A stretch of DNA of 38,670 nucleotides from contig JAGRGB010000045.1 of NCBI GenBank assembly GCA_020445745.1, forward strand, positions 1 through 38,670, in the 5' to 3' direction. Each line of letters opens with the position of its first letter. The stretch's first letter is position 1. Of the stretch, positions 17,621-26,553 are shown in pieces. A program made the translations under genes and the position numbers. Origin of the DNA: Rhodocyclaceae bacterium (GTDB lineage: Bacteria > Pseudomonadota > Gammaproteobacteria > Burkholderiales > Rhodocyclaceae). Under the pieces are notes generated by a model. It was given only the letters and a program-made list of their open reading frames with translations. It did no database searches and was not told the DNA's origin.

Positions 17621-18382
17621 ATGTATACGGCATCTGGACACATGGACAGGGACCAGCTGGTCACCCAATACGCACCGCTGGTCAAGCGTATCGCATACCA
17701 TCTGATGGCGAAGTTGCCCGCCAGCGTGCAGGTGGACGACATCATCCAGAACGGCATGCTCGGCCTGCTCGATGCGATCAGCCGATACGAAGAAGGCCTC
17801 GGCGCGCAGTTCGAGACCTACGCGGTGCAGCGCATTCGTGGCGCGATGCTGGACGGCTTGCGCGAGAACGACTGGCTGCCTCGCTCGTTGCGTCGCGACA
17901 TGCGGCGCATCGAGGCGGCGGTGCACCAGCTCGAACAGGAGTTCGGTCGCCAGCCCAGCGAGAAGGAACTCGCCGACGCGCTCGATCTGCCGCTGTCCGA
18001 CTATCAGAAGATGCTGCAGGAGGCGCGCGGCTACCAACTCGTCTATTTCGAGGATTTCACCGCCAGCGACGACGACGACTATCTCGAGCGCCATGCGGTC
18101 GGCAACGCCCAGGACAACCCGCTCGACATGCTGATGGACCAGAACATGCGAGTGGTCCTGGTGCGCGCGATCGATGACCTGCCGGAGCGCGAGAAGATGG
18201 TGATGGGCCTGTACTACGAACAGGATCTCAACCTGCGCGAGATCGGCGAGGTGCTCGGTGTGTCGGAGTCGCGCGTGTGCCAGTTGCACAGCCAGGCGAT
18301 CGCACGCCTGCGTTCGCGCATCCATGGTGCCCGCGCAGAGCCCAAGCCGCGCCGCGGACGGCCGCCACGTAGCAGCCAGTAG
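17621..18382 (+). CDS. fliA: RNA polymerase sigma factor for flagellar operons (sigma-28, FliA)
   Basis: From ATG 17621 (MYTASGHMDRDQL) the protein has 253 residues, a normal FliA length. Sigma region 2 is at about 15-95 (LVKRIAYHLMAKLPASVQVD, IRGAMLDGLRENDWLPRSLR), region 3 at about 100-155 (FGRQPSEKELADALDLPLSD), and region 4 at about 190-240 (LPEREKMVMGLYYEQDLNLR, ESRVCQLHSQAIARLRS). The short basic tail (KPRRGRPPRSSQ) is a local extension. FliA directs transcription of late flagellar, motor and chemotaxis genes and is normally held back by FlgM until the hook is complete. flgM is not in the window. motC starts eight bases after the fliA stop codon. Confidence 0.95.
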   Translation: MYTASGHMDRDQLVTQYAPLVKRIAYHLMAKLPASVQVDDIIQNGMLGLLDAISRYEEGLGAQFETYAVQRIRGAMLDGLRENDWLPRSLRRDMRRIEAAVHQLEQEFGRQPSEKELADALDLPLSDYQKMLQEARGYQLVYFEDFTASDDDDYLERHAVGNAQDNPLDMLMDQNMRVVLVRAIDDLPEREKMVMGLYYEQDLNLREIGEVLGVSESRVCQLHSQAIARLRSRIHGARAEPKPRRGRPPRSSQ

Positions 18383-18390
18383 CCGGGACG

Positions 18391-19131
18391 ATGGACAAGA
18401 TCAGTCTGATCGGTCTGACCCTGGGCGTGACCGCGATCGTGCTGGGCCAGTATCTGGAAGGCGGGCACATCGGCTCGCTGATCCAGCCGACGGCTTTCTT
18501 CATCGTGATCGGAGGCACCCTGGGGGCGGTCATGCTGCAGAGCCCGTTGCCGGTGTTCATCGAAGGCATGCGCATGGGCCGCTGGGTGCTGATGCCGCCC
18601 GATGCGGCCGAGCAGAGCGTCATCGATCAAGTGGTCTCGTGGAGCCAGACGGCGCGCAAGGAAGGCCTGCTGGCGCTCGAAAACATGCTGCAGACGATGC
18701 CGGATCCGTTCACCCAGAAGGGCGTGCAGTTGCTCGTCGACGGTGTCGAGCCGGAGCGTCTGCGGGCGGTGCTGGAAGTCGAGATCGGCACTTTCGAGAC
18801 CCGCCTCAAGCATGGCGCCAAGGTGTGGGAGGGCGCCGGCGGCTATGCGCCGACGATCGGCATTCTCGGTGCCGTGATGGGGCTCATCCACGTCATGGAG
18901 AACCTGACGGACCCCTCCAAGCTGGGCGCCGGCATCGCCGTGGCCTTTGTCGCGACGATCTATGGCGTCGGCTCTGCCAACCTGGTGTTCCTGCCGGTGG
19001 CGAAGAAGCTCCAGGCCCACATCGGACGCCTCGTGGCCGCCCGGGAGATGGTCGTCGATGGTCTGGTCGGCATCGCCAACGGCGACAATCCCCGCATCAT
19101 CGAAAGCCGTCTGCAGGGCTACCTGGACTGA
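18391..19131 (+). CDS. motC: Flagellar motor stator protein MotC (MotA/PomA family)
   Basis: This 246-residue membrane protein matches MotC of the MotCD stator. Its N-terminus, MDKISLIGLTLGVTAIVLGQ, is followed by EGGHIGSL, the cytoplasmic ARKEGLLALE segment and the strongly conserved GGYAPTIGILGAVMGLIHVM. Four membrane helices are expected (about 5-22, 33-50, 155-172 and 185-205). The two prolines important for torque generation correspond to P154 and P202. It forms the stator with MotD, whose gene follows after 64 bases, and conducts ions to drive rotation. The 9-base distance from fliA suggests one transcript. Confidence 0.93.
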   Translation: MDKISLIGLTLGVTAIVLGQYLEGGHIGSLIQPTAFFIVIGGTLGAVMLQSPLPVFIEGMRMGRWVLMPPDAAEQSVIDQVVSWSQTARKEGLLALENMLQTMPDPFTQKGVQLLVDGVEPERLRAVLEVEIGTFETRLKHGAKVWEGAGGYAPTIGILGAVMGLIHVMENLTDPSKLGAGIAVAFVATIYGVGSANLVFLPVAKKLQAHIGRLVAAREMVVDGLVGIANGDNPRIIESRLQGYLD

Positions 19132-19195
19132 CGCCCGCAACGCTCAAGCCTGTCTCCCTCGGGCCGTTACCAGCGGTGACGGTACCGGGATCGAG

Positions 19196-20032
19196 ATGGC
19201 CAGAAGACGAAAATCCGAGGACGAGCACGAGAACCACGAGCGCTGGCTCGTTTCGTACGCCGATTTCATAACCCTGCTGTTCGCGTTCTTCGTCGTGATG
19301 TACGCGATCAGTTCGGTGAATGAAGGCAAGTACCGGGTGCTGTCGGATTCGATCGTGCAGGCGTTTCGCAGTGTCAATATCAATGCGAAGGGCAGCCAGA
19401 TCGTGGTGCAGCCGTCGATCATGACGTCCAGCGAAACCGGCCCGCCGGCGGAAAGTCCGGACGCCGCCCGAGAAAAGGCCATCGATGCCCGCCGCGAAGC
19501 CCTGTCGAAGCGCATGCGCAGCGTCGCCGACGAGATCAAGAAGGTACTCGCACCGCTGACCAAGGACGGGCAGGTGCGGGTCACCGAGGGCGCCCACGGC
19601 ATCAGCGTCGAGATCAACGCCAGCGTGCTGTTCCCGGTGGGCGAGGCACGCATCGGCAGCACCGCCGGGCGCGCCTTGACGGCGGTGGCGCAGGTGCTGG
19701 CTGGCGCCGACTTTCCGATCACGATCGAAGGGCACACGGACGACGTGCCGATCAGTACGCCCCAGTTTCCTTCGAACTGGGAACTGTCGGCGGTGCGGGC
19801 GTCGAGCGTGGTGCGCTTGTTCGTCGACGCCGGGGTCGATCCGTCGCGCCTGACCGCGGCCGGCTACGGCGACCAGCGGCCGGTGGCCGACAACGGCAGC
19901 GAAGAAGGGCGTGCCCGCAATCGGCGCGTGAACCTGTTGATCGAATCGCTGATCGACGATGGCGACGACAACATGGTGCTGACCCGGCCCGACGTCGTGC
20001 GCTCGATTCTACCGCCGGGAGCCGGCCGTTGA
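19196..20032 (+). CDS. motD: Flagellar motor stator protein MotD (MotB family)
   Basis: From ATG 19196 this is a 278-residue protein. A basic N-terminus (MARRRKSEDEHENHERW) precedes a single membrane helix, LVSYADFITLLFAFFVVMYA, with the ion-carrying aspartate at D23. A periplasmic linker with the plug region follows. An OmpA-like peptidoglycan-binding domain spans about 135-260 (ITIEGHTDDVPISTPQFPSN, NWELSAVRAS, RNRRVNLLIE). It anchors the MotC channel to the cell wall. The WERWLVSYADFITLLFAFF-type N-terminus is that of MotD rather than classical MotB. In Pseudomonas, chemotaxis genes separate fliA from motCD; none is present here. Confidence 0.93.
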   Translation: MARRRKSEDEHENHERWLVSYADFITLLFAFFVVMYAISSVNEGKYRVLSDSIVQAFRSVNINAKGSQIVVQPSIMTSSETGPPAESPDAAREKAIDARREALSKRMRSVADEIKKVLAPLTKDGQVRVTEGAHGISVEINASVLFPVGEARIGSTAGRALTAVAQVLAGADFPITIEGHTDDVPISTPQFPSNWELSAVRASSVVRLFVDAGVDPSRLTAAGYGDQRPVADNGSEEGRARNRRVNLLIESLIDDGDDNMVLTRPDVVRSILPPGAGR

Positions 20033-20138
20033 TCCGCCCGCCCGCGCCGCACGGGCGGCCCACGCGCGCCTCGAAACAAATTCTACAGATTTGCGTTAAT
20101 CAGGATGCCCAGGGCATCCATCCGGCGAGAGGTTCAGC

Positions 20139-20612
20139 ATGAGCGAAATATTCGAGTGGTCCGACGATTACAGTGTCGGTGTCCAGGAGATCGACGAACA
20201 GCACAAGGAACTGGTGGGTCTGCTGAACGACCTGCACACGGCCATCCACGAGCATCACGGAACCCAGGCGTCAAGGAGGATCCTCGACGAACTGGCGGAA
20301 TACACCCGCACCCATTTCATGGTCGAGGAAAGTCTGATGCGAATCTCGAACTATCCCGAGTTCGAGGCCCACAAGCACAGCCACGAGGAACTGATCGCCC
20401 AGGTTCAGGGGCTGCAGGAAAAGCTCGACAGTGGCCAGGCAGCGATCACCTTCGAGTTGCTGCATTTCCTGAAGGTCTGGCTGACCCGGCACATCAACGA
20501 GGCGGACAAGCGCTTCGGCAGCTACCTGACCCAGCACGGCGGTGCTGCCGAATGGTCGCCCGAGGTGAAACAGTCGATGACCAGGAAGAAGTGGTGGTGG
20601 AAGTTCTGGTAG
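20139..20612 (+). CDS. Bacteriohemerythrin with Trp-rich basic C-terminus
   Basis: This 157-residue single-domain hemerythrin has all diiron ligands: H22 (EIDEQH), H59 (RTHF), E63, H78 and H82 (HKHSH), H118 (LTRHI) and D123. It should bind O2 reversibly, serving as carrier, buffer or sensor. The start ATG follows GAGAGG. After the four-helix bundle, the protein ends SMTRKKWWWKFW, a basic and aromatic tail that could press against the membrane or a partner; that is inference. It stands 106 bases after motD and may supply oxygen information or protection to a motile microaerobic cell, though no receptor gene is adjacent. It is followed by a strong hairpin. Confidence 0.95.
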   Translation: MSEIFEWSDDYSVGVQEIDEQHKELVGLLNDLHTAIHEHHGTQASRRILDELAEYTRTHFMVEESLMRISNYPEFEAHKHSHEELIAQVQGLQEKLDSGQAAITFELLHFLKVWLTRHINEADKRFGSYLTQHGGAAEWSPEVKQSMTRKKWWWKFW

Positions 20613-20628
20613 CCACCTGAACCACCCG

Positions 20629-20658
20629 CGCCGGGATGCCCGGATGGGCACCCCGGCG
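20629..20658. terminator. Long GC-rich hairpin between convergent hemerythrin and oligomer hydrolase genes
   Basis: A 13-base stem (20629-20641 with 20646-20658) with one A/C mismatch and a GGAT loop sits between the two convergent stops. No clear T-tract follows on either strand, so it may be a bidirectional 3'-end stabiliser or a weak terminator. Confidence 0.45.
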
Positions 20659-20685
20659 TGGCGTTCCTTCTGGCCTCTCGCCGGT

Positions 20686-22761
20686 TCAATCGGGCACCAC
20701 GACGGTGCCGCGGGCGGCGTTGATCAGGTCGGAGGCGTCGGGTGTCGCCAGTATCGGCGGCAGATGCTCGTCGGTGATGGGCGGCGCAGCGCCCGGTACG
20801 CCGCCGCGGGCAATGGTGCGCACCACCTGCGAGGGCGGCAGTGGCGTGCCGGCGGTCAGGTGCGACCACATCATGTCCAGCGCACGGCCGGCATAGACGT
20901 GAAGCGGGATGTAGTGCGTGTCGAATCCCGCAAAGCCGAGGAATGCGTCGAAGTGCTGACCGTTGGTCACTTCGATATAGGACAGCCGTGAGTGCTCCCG
21001 CTCGATTCGGCTGTTGGCCGCCAGATACGCCCGCGAGGTGTGATTGACCGGAACCAGCGCGTCCGAGCGGCCGTGCACGATCAGCGTCGGCAGCCCCCTG
21101 AGGTCGCCGCGCACCGATGCCGCGCGGATGCCGTCGGCGATGGCAGGGTCGTGCCGCAAGCGACGCAGGCATTGCGCGCCATCGTAGTTGTAATCGGCCA
21201 GGCCGGTGCTCGGCGAGACCGCGAAGATTTCGCGGATCGGCCCGTTCAGGGCATTTTCGGCGATCAGGTTGATGCCCGTGGATGGCGGTACGCCGTTGTT
21301 CAGGCTCCACACCGTCGGCATCGGGCTCGCGGCCGGCGGCGCCGGCAGCCCGGCACCATCCGTGGTGCCCATCGAGAAGCCGCACAGGTTGTCGCGCACG
21401 TCGGCGCGGCCGTAGGCGTTGGCGTAGGTCACGGCGACCGCCGAAGACACCGACAGGCCGAAATGCGAGGCGTGCAATAGCTCGCTATCGGGCTCCCAGC
21501 CATAGTCGACGAGGCGCGCCTTGGCATCCTCGGCCTGGCTGACGGTGTCGGCGCCGTCGATCAGGCCGGCAGTGGCGAGCGCGCTGCAGCGGTTGGCCGC
21601 CAGCACTGGCGAGACCACGAACAGGAACGGGCTGTCGGCATTGCTCGGCGCAATTGCCGCGCAACCCTGCAACAGGTTGGCGTAGGTGATGTAGTCGTAG
21701 AGTGGCCGCCCCGGCCGCTCGATGCGGCGGTCTCCGCGGTACACCTCGAGCTGCGGGTGGTCGCGGAGGTTGATTTGCGGTTCGACCGCGACCACCGCGT
21801 CGATCAGGCCGCGGCGGGCCTGCTCGGCCGCGGCCAGCACCGCGCCCCCGCCGTTGGAGACGCTGGCGGCGATCACCAGGGTGTTGTCGGGGTGGAACAG
21901 TCGTTCGAACTTGCCGTTGTGCCTGGCATCGCCGAACTGGCGATTGAGCACGTGGAACGCGAATTCGATCGCGTCGATCGTCGCCTGGCCCCAGATCCGC
22001 TCCGGATTGTCGCCGGAATGGGCGTGCTTCATCGCATAGCGGTCGGGGTGCTGCGCCAGGTAGTCCGCGCGCTCGGCGTCGGTCAGCGGCGCGGCGAAGT
22101 AGGCTTCGCGACCGGCTTCGCCGGCCCCCGCGAGCGTGCCGTCGATCAGCGTGACGGTGTCGGTCTCGAGTTCGTGGGCGCCGGCGCCAGTGCCCTTGTC
22201 GGTGTAGGCGACTGCGCAGCCATGCTTGAGCGCCCATTCGCCGGTGGTGCCGATCGCACCATAGACGCCGCGCGAGCCGCTCGATGGCGCCGCGACGATG
22301 CATGGGTGCCCGGTGTCGAAGCTGTCGGGCAACTGCACCATCACGGTGACGTTGCGCACGCCCCGGAGGTTGCGCACGAAGGCCAGGAATTCGGTCCCGG
22401 GAATCATCCCTTCGCCGAGGGTGTCGCCGCCGTCGATGTCGATGTTCGGCCCGTAGAAGCGGCCGTAGCCCCCTGCCGACGAGGTGTCGATCAGGGCGCG
22501 GTAATTCGTGTATATCGCCAGACGCCGCAGTTCCGCAGGTGTCGGGGCAAGCGGATCGGCGATGGCCGGCGGGGTCGCGGCGGCGAGGCCGCTGGTGCCC
22601 AGGCCGGCGGTGAGCAGGTCGTCGTCGCCACGGTACGCGGTGACGCGGACCTCACCCAGCCACACGGGTCGCTGGTCGAAGCGGGATTCGCTGCTGAAGC
22701 CGGTCAGCGTCAGGCCGACGCAGACCAGTGCAAGCGCGGTGCGCGCACGGGATAATTCCAT
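20686..22761 (-). CDS. D-(-)-3-hydroxybutyrate oligomer hydrolase
   Basis: The ATG at 22759-22761 follows AGGAGAT at good spacing and gives 691 residues, normal for this family (PF10605, EC 3.1.1.22). The N-terminus (about 1-28) is a signal peptide. Recognisable stretches include NYRALIDTSSAGGYGRFYGP, PGTEFLAFVRN, SSGSRGVYGAIGTTGEWALK and the nucleophile region VIAASVSNGGGAVLAAAEQA. Near the C-terminus, LPTLIVHGRSDALVPVNH and TNGQHFDAFLGF fit the catalytic Asp and His of an alpha/beta-hydrolase. It would cut soluble 3-hydroxybutyrate oligomers released from polyhydroxybutyrate, feeding carbon back to the cell. No PHB synthase or depolymerase gene is in the window. A LuxR-type regulator gene diverges 148 bases upstream. 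Confidence 0.94.
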   Translation of the reverse strand: MELSRARTALALVCVGLTLTGFSSESRFDQRPVWLGEVRVTAYRGDDDLLTAGLGTSGLAAATPPAIADPLAPTPAELRRLAIYTNYRALIDTSSAGGYGRFYGPNIDIDGGDTLGEGMIPGTEFLAFVRNLRGVRNVTVMVQLPDSFDTGHPCIVAAPSSGSRGVYGAIGTTGEWALKHGCAVAYTDKGTGAGAHELETDTVTLIDGTLAGAGEAGREAYFAAPLTDAERADYLAQHPDRYAMKHAHSGDNPERIWGQATIDAIEFAFHVLNRQFGDARHNGKFERLFHPDNTLVIAASVSNGGGAVLAAAEQARRGLIDAVVAVEPQINLRDHPQLEVYRGDRRIERPGRPLYDYITYANLLQGCAAIAPSNADSPFLFVVSPVLAANRCSALATAGLIDGADTVSQAEDAKARLVDYGWEPDSELLHASHFGLSVSSAVAVTYANAYGRADVRDNLCGFSMGTTDGAGLPAPPAASPMPTVWSLNNGVPPSTGINLIAENALNGPIREIFAVSPSTGLADYNYDGAQCLRRLRHDPAIADGIRAASVRGDLRGLPTLIVHGRSDALVPVNHTSRAYLAANSRIEREHSRLSYIEVTNGQHFDAFLGFAGFDTHYIPLHVYAGRALDMMWSHLTAGTPLPPSQVVRTIARGGVPGAAPPITDEHLPPILATPDASDLINAARGTVVVPD

Positions 22762-22909
22762 TTTCGTATCTCCTGCTGGCTCGCGCCGCCGGCGCACAAG
22801 CCGGACATGATCCAGTGGCCGCGCGAACGCGATACGGGTGTGACGACGATCGGCCCGGCGCAGCGCCGGGCTGGCAAGAGCTTAGGTGAGTATAGGATCG
22901 CGGCAAATC

Positions 22910-23656
22910 ATGCAGATGCATCAATTCATGACGCCGCCGACGGAGGCCGAGGAGCGCGACCAGCTTCTCGAGCTGATGCGGCAGGGACTGTCCCCCGGCC
23001 CCCATTATCGCCGCAGCGCGCTGCGCTGGCTGTCGCGGCGCATCGAGTTCGACGGCTGCGTATGGGGCGTGGGTCGGCGCCTGGAAGACGGCACGGTGTC
23101 GATTGACGACGCCAGCGTCGAAGGGCGCTCGAGATCGCTGCTCGACGAGTTCGTCGACGTTGCGGGGCTCGATCCGGTCAGCCGGCGCTTCGCGCAGGAG
23201 CCGAGGCGGCTGCAGAACGTGTCGGTCGAACGCGACTACGCGGCCTCGGCCCTGCGCCCGGTCGGCGAGTACCTGCGGCGACATCGCATCGGCCAGTTGC
23301 TGTTATGCGGTGTCACTCACCCGCGGCATGGCGGACTGAGCTGGCTGACCCTGTACCGCGAGGATCCGGCCCGGCCGTTCAACTCGCGGGACGCGGATTT
23401 TGCCGAATTCGCACTGCCCTTCGTGTTGCTGGCGCAGGCTGCGCCGTGGTCAGGCGTGACCCCGCTGGCCGAGCGACTCTCCCGGCGTGAACTCGAAGTG
23501 GCGATGGCCTATGCGTCGGGCAGCGATTACAAGACCATCGCCCAGCACATGTCGCTGGCGCCGGCGACGGTGCGTTCCCATCTGCAGCGGATCTACCGCA
23601 AGCTTGCGGTGCGCAGCAAGATAGCGTTGCGTCAGCGCCTGTTCGGGGAGACGTGA
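22910..23656 (+). CDS. LuxR-type (GerE HTH) transcriptional regulator
   Basis: The chosen ATG at 22910 gives 248 residues; GTG at 22886 or ATG at 22928 are possible. The C-terminal about 60 residues form a GerE/LuxR helix-turn-helix (LSRRELEVAMAYASGSDYKT, then MSLAPATVRSHLQRIYRKLA). The first about 180 residues are an uncharacterised sensory region resembling GAF/PAS-like input. It has none of the Trp/Tyr/Asp pattern of acyl-homoserine-lactone receptors and no phosphoacceptor receiver. Divergence from the oligomer hydrolase gene suggests it may control that gene or PHB use; this is context inference only. Confidence 0.85.
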   Translation: MQMHQFMTPPTEAEERDQLLELMRQGLSPGPHYRRSALRWLSRRIEFDGCVWGVGRRLEDGTVSIDDASVEGRSRSLLDEFVDVAGLDPVSRRFAQEPRRLQNVSVERDYAASALRPVGEYLRRHRIGQLLLCGVTHPRHGGLSWLTLYREDPARPFNSRDADFAEFALPFVLLAQAAPWSGVTPLAERLSRRELEVAMAYASGSDYKTIAQHMSLAPATVRSHLQRIYRKLAVRSKIALRQRLFGET

Positions 23657-24164
23657 GTCGGCCCGCGGTCGGCTTGCTGCCGGGGGAAAATCATGCCCCC
23701 GGCCGGAAAGAGCGAACCAGGGGGAACACGCTCGCCGGCAGGGGGGCAAAAGGCACTCTTGTGCTCTCTGAAATTCGCCGGTTCCACGTCATGCGCGAGT
23801 CCGGCTGTCCTTGTTGTCCATGTTCGGCAGCTTCGATGGCGTGAAGTCTGTCGCACTCGGGGCCGATCCGCCAGCCCGGTGATTTCGTCCGATCGCGGGA
23901 TGGCGACGTGCGAACCTTTCGATGGCGTCGCGCATTCCGCGACGGGCGGCAGGTCGCTGCCGGCGCCAAGCCGGCGCGGGAAGACGCCGACACGCGGTCG
24001 CTGCGGCCGCGTTGGCCGACGGTCCGTGATGGATCCCTGGGCGAATTGCCGGATGTCTTTCAATGCCTCGAATTCTCTCCAGTGTCGTGACCGCGTCGCT
24101 GTGACGATGGACACGAGTCGTCGGACATCGCGGTGAGCGTCGATCGTACGAATCCTCCTGGCCG
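23657..24164. other. 508-bp gene-free interval with a perfect hairpin
   Basis: Between the convergent LuxR and parC genes no frame resembles a known protein. A perfect 8-bp stem (GCCGGGGG 23679-23686 with CCCCCGGC 23696-23703) encloses a nine-base A/T-rich loop. It has no following T-tract on either strand. The rest is GC-rich, without visible repeats. Confidence 0.6.
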
Positions 24165-26519
24165 CTAGCCGCCGCCGAGGCCCGTCGGCCGGATCCTCTG
24201 TGGCAGCGCCACACCCTTGCGCGCACGCCGGTGGCGCATGTTCTCGAGCTGTAACGGCTTGAGGAGCAGCGAAACTTCCCGCTTGCCGCGGCCGACGCCT
24301 TCGACGCTTACCGCTTGGCCTTCCTCCGGCAGGGCGACCGCCACCAGCGCCTCGCCAGCATCGAGCCCCATCACGATGATGCCGCGGCCACCGCCCTGGA
24401 CCTTCATCTCGGCGCGCGGGAACACCAGCATGCGGCCGTTGCCGGACAGCGCCAGGATCCAGTCGCCGCGCACCGCTGACGGGGCCAGCACCTGCTCGCC
24501 GCGGTCCAGGGTCATGAAGGCCTTGCCGGCCTTTTGTCGCGACATCGCGTCGGCGACGCTGCAGATGAAGCCGTAGCCGCCCGAGTTGGCGAACATGAAT
24601 GAAGTCTCGGGCGCAGCGCTGACCACCTGTGCTAGCTTGGCGGCGCCCTGGAAGTCGATCAGGGTGGCGATCGGCACGCCGTCGCCGCGGCCACCGGGCA
24701 GATCCGAAACCCTGGCCGTGTAGGCACGCCCCTGGCTGTCGATGACGATCAGTGGCCAGGTGGTGCGGGACTCGATCACCGCGAAGCCGAAGTCGCCGGC
24801 CTTGTAGCCGATCGCCGCAGGATCGATGCCGTGCCCCTGGCGGGTCCGTACCCAGCCGTTGCGCGAGACGATCACGGTGACCGGTTCGTCGGGGATGCTG
24901 ATCTCGGCCGGGGCGGTCGCCGCCACCGCCTCGATCAGGGTGCGGCGGTCGTCGCCATAGGTCTTGGCATCGGCCCGGATCTCCTTGAGCAGCAGCCTGG
25001 TCATCGCATTGCGGGAGTCGAGCAGATGTTGCAGGCCGGAGCGCTCGTCGCGCAATTCGCCGAGTTCCTTCTCGATGCGGATGCCCTCGAGTCGGGCGAG
25101 CTGGCGCAGTCGTATCTCGAGGATGTCCTCGGCCTGCACCTCGGTCAGGCCGAACGCGGCGATCAGCGCTGGCTTGGGCTCGTCGGATTCGCGGATCACG
25201 CGGATCACCTCCTCGATGTGGAGGAAGGCGATCATCCGGCCCTCGAGAACATGGATGCGCCGGTCGACTTCGGCCAAGCGGTGGCGGGTGCGGCGCTCGA
25301 CGGTGACGTAGCGGAAGTCGATCCACTCCGCGAGGATGCGCCTGAGGTTCTTCTGCTGGGGACGGCCGTCACGGCCGATCATCGTCAGATTGACAGCGAC
25401 CGAACTCTCGAGCGAGGTGTGGGCCAGCAGTACCGCCATGAACTCGTCGCGATCGATGCGCGAACTGCGCGGCTCCAGCACGATCCGCACCGGTGCCAGG
25501 TCGGAGGATTCGTCGCGCACCGCCTCCAGCACGCCCAGCACGACCTGCTTGAGGTTCTTCTGGTCCTGGCTCAGCTCCTTGCGCCCGGCCCGGGGCTGGG
25601 GGTTGGTCAGCGCCTCGATTTCGGCCAGTACCGCGGCGGTGGACACGCCGGCCGGGAGTTCGTCGACGATCATCCGCCACTGACCGCGCGCGAGTTCCTC
25701 GATTCGCCACCGCGCCCGCAGGCGCAGGCTGCCGCGGCCGTTCTCGTATATGTCGCGGATCGTCCCGGGGCTCGAGATCAGTTGTCCGCCGCCCGGGAAA
25801 TCGGGGCCGGGCAGCACGGTCATCAATTCCGCCAGCCCCGCGGCGGGATCACGGATCAGCAGGCAGGCGGCTTCCGCGACTTCGCGCATGTTGTGGGGCG
25901 GAATCTCGGTCGCCATTCCCACGGCGATACCGGAGGCGCCGTTGAGCAGCACCATCGGCAGGCGCGCAGGCAGCAGCCTGGGCTCTTCGAAGGCACCGTC
26001 GTAGTTGTCGACGAAATCCACCGTGCCGCGGTCGATTTCGGCGAGCAGGAGCTGGGCTACCGCGGTGAGCCGGCATTCGGTGTAGCGCATCGCCGCCGCC
26101 GAGTCGCCGTCGCGGGAGCCGAAATTGCCCTGGCCGTCCACCAGCGGATAGCGCAGCGTGAATTCCTGTGCGACGCGCACCATCGCGTCATAGACGGAAC
26201 TGTCGCCGTGCGGATGGTACTTGCCGATGACGTCGCCGACCACGCGAGCCGACTTGACGTGTTTGGCGGTCGGCGACAGGCGCATCTCGTGCATCGCGTA
26301 GAGGATGCGCCGCTGCACCGGCTTCATGCCATCCTCGACCTGGGGCAAGGCGCGCGAGCGCACCACGCTCATCGCGTACGAGAGGTAGGCGCGTTCCGCG
26401 TACTCGTCGAGGGGGAGGTAGTCACCGTTCTCGGCGTCGCCGGCATCGGCTGGCGGCGGTTCCGGCGGTTGCCCGGGCGCACCGAGTTCGGGGAAAAGGT
26501 CCAGGGTGTCGTCGCTCAT
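24165..26519 (-). CDS. parC: DNA topoisomerase IV subunit A
   Basis: The 784-residue breakage-reunion subunit of topoisomerase IV unlinks daughter chromosomes. After an acidic N-terminal extension (1-32) come [20 protein letters not shown] and [17 protein letters not shown]. The quinolone-determining region [16 protein letters not shown] has the usual wild-type serine (S107) and an Asp at 111 where E. coli has Glu. The catalytic tyrosine is Y146 ([10 protein letters not shown]). The coiled-coil gate lies near 360-480. The C-terminal blades (from about 540) lack the GyrA-box and are ParC-like. It lies 34 bases downstream of parE on the same strand, forming a standard parE-parC operon. Confidence 0.96.
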   Translation of the reverse strand: MSDDTLDLFPELGAPGQPPEPPPADAGDAENGDYLPLDEYAERAYLSYAMSVVRSRALPQVEDGMKPVQRRILYAMHEMRLSPTAKHVKSARVVGDVIGKYHPHGDSSVYDAMVRVAQEFTLRYPLVDGQGNFGSRDGDSAAAMRYTECRLTAVAQLLLAEIDRGTVDFVDNYDGAFEEPRLLPARLPMVLLNGASGIAVGMATEIPPHNMREVAEAACLLIRDPAAGLAELMTVLPGPDFPGGGQLISSPGTIRDIYENGRGSLRLRARWRIEELARGQWRMIVDELPAGVSTAAVLAEIEALTNPQPRAGRKELSQDQKNLKQVVLGVLEAVRDESSDLAPVRIVLEPRSSRIDRDEFMAVLLAHTSLESSVAVNLTMIGRDGRPQQKNLRRILAEWIDFRYVTVERRTRHRLAEVDRRIHVLEGRMIAFLHIEEVIRVIRESDEPKPALIAAFGLTEVQAEDILEIRLRQLARLEGIRIEKELGELRDERSGLQHLLDSRNAMTRLLLKEIRADAKTYGDDRRTLIEAVAATAPAEISIPDEPVTVIVSRNGWVRTRQGHGIDPAAIGYKAGDFGFAVIESRTTWPLIVIDSQGRAYTARVSDLPGGRGDGVPIATLIDFQGAAKLAQVVSAAPETSFMFANSGGYGFICSVADAMSRQKAGKAFMTLDRGEQVLAPSAVRGDWILALSGNGRMLVFPRAEMKVQGGGRGIIVMGLDAGEALVAVALPEEGQAVSVEGVGRGKREVSLLLKPLQLENMRHRRARKGVALPQRIRPTGLGGG

Positions 26520-26553
26520 CGATCTGCCGTCTGCCGGGTATCGGGTGGGTGCA

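Noticed and set aside
23632-25326. Long minus-strand frame overlapping parC and the gene-free interval
   Set aside because: In the parC part it is an out-of-frame Arg/Pro-rich shadow, and the tail in the interval resembles nothing known.
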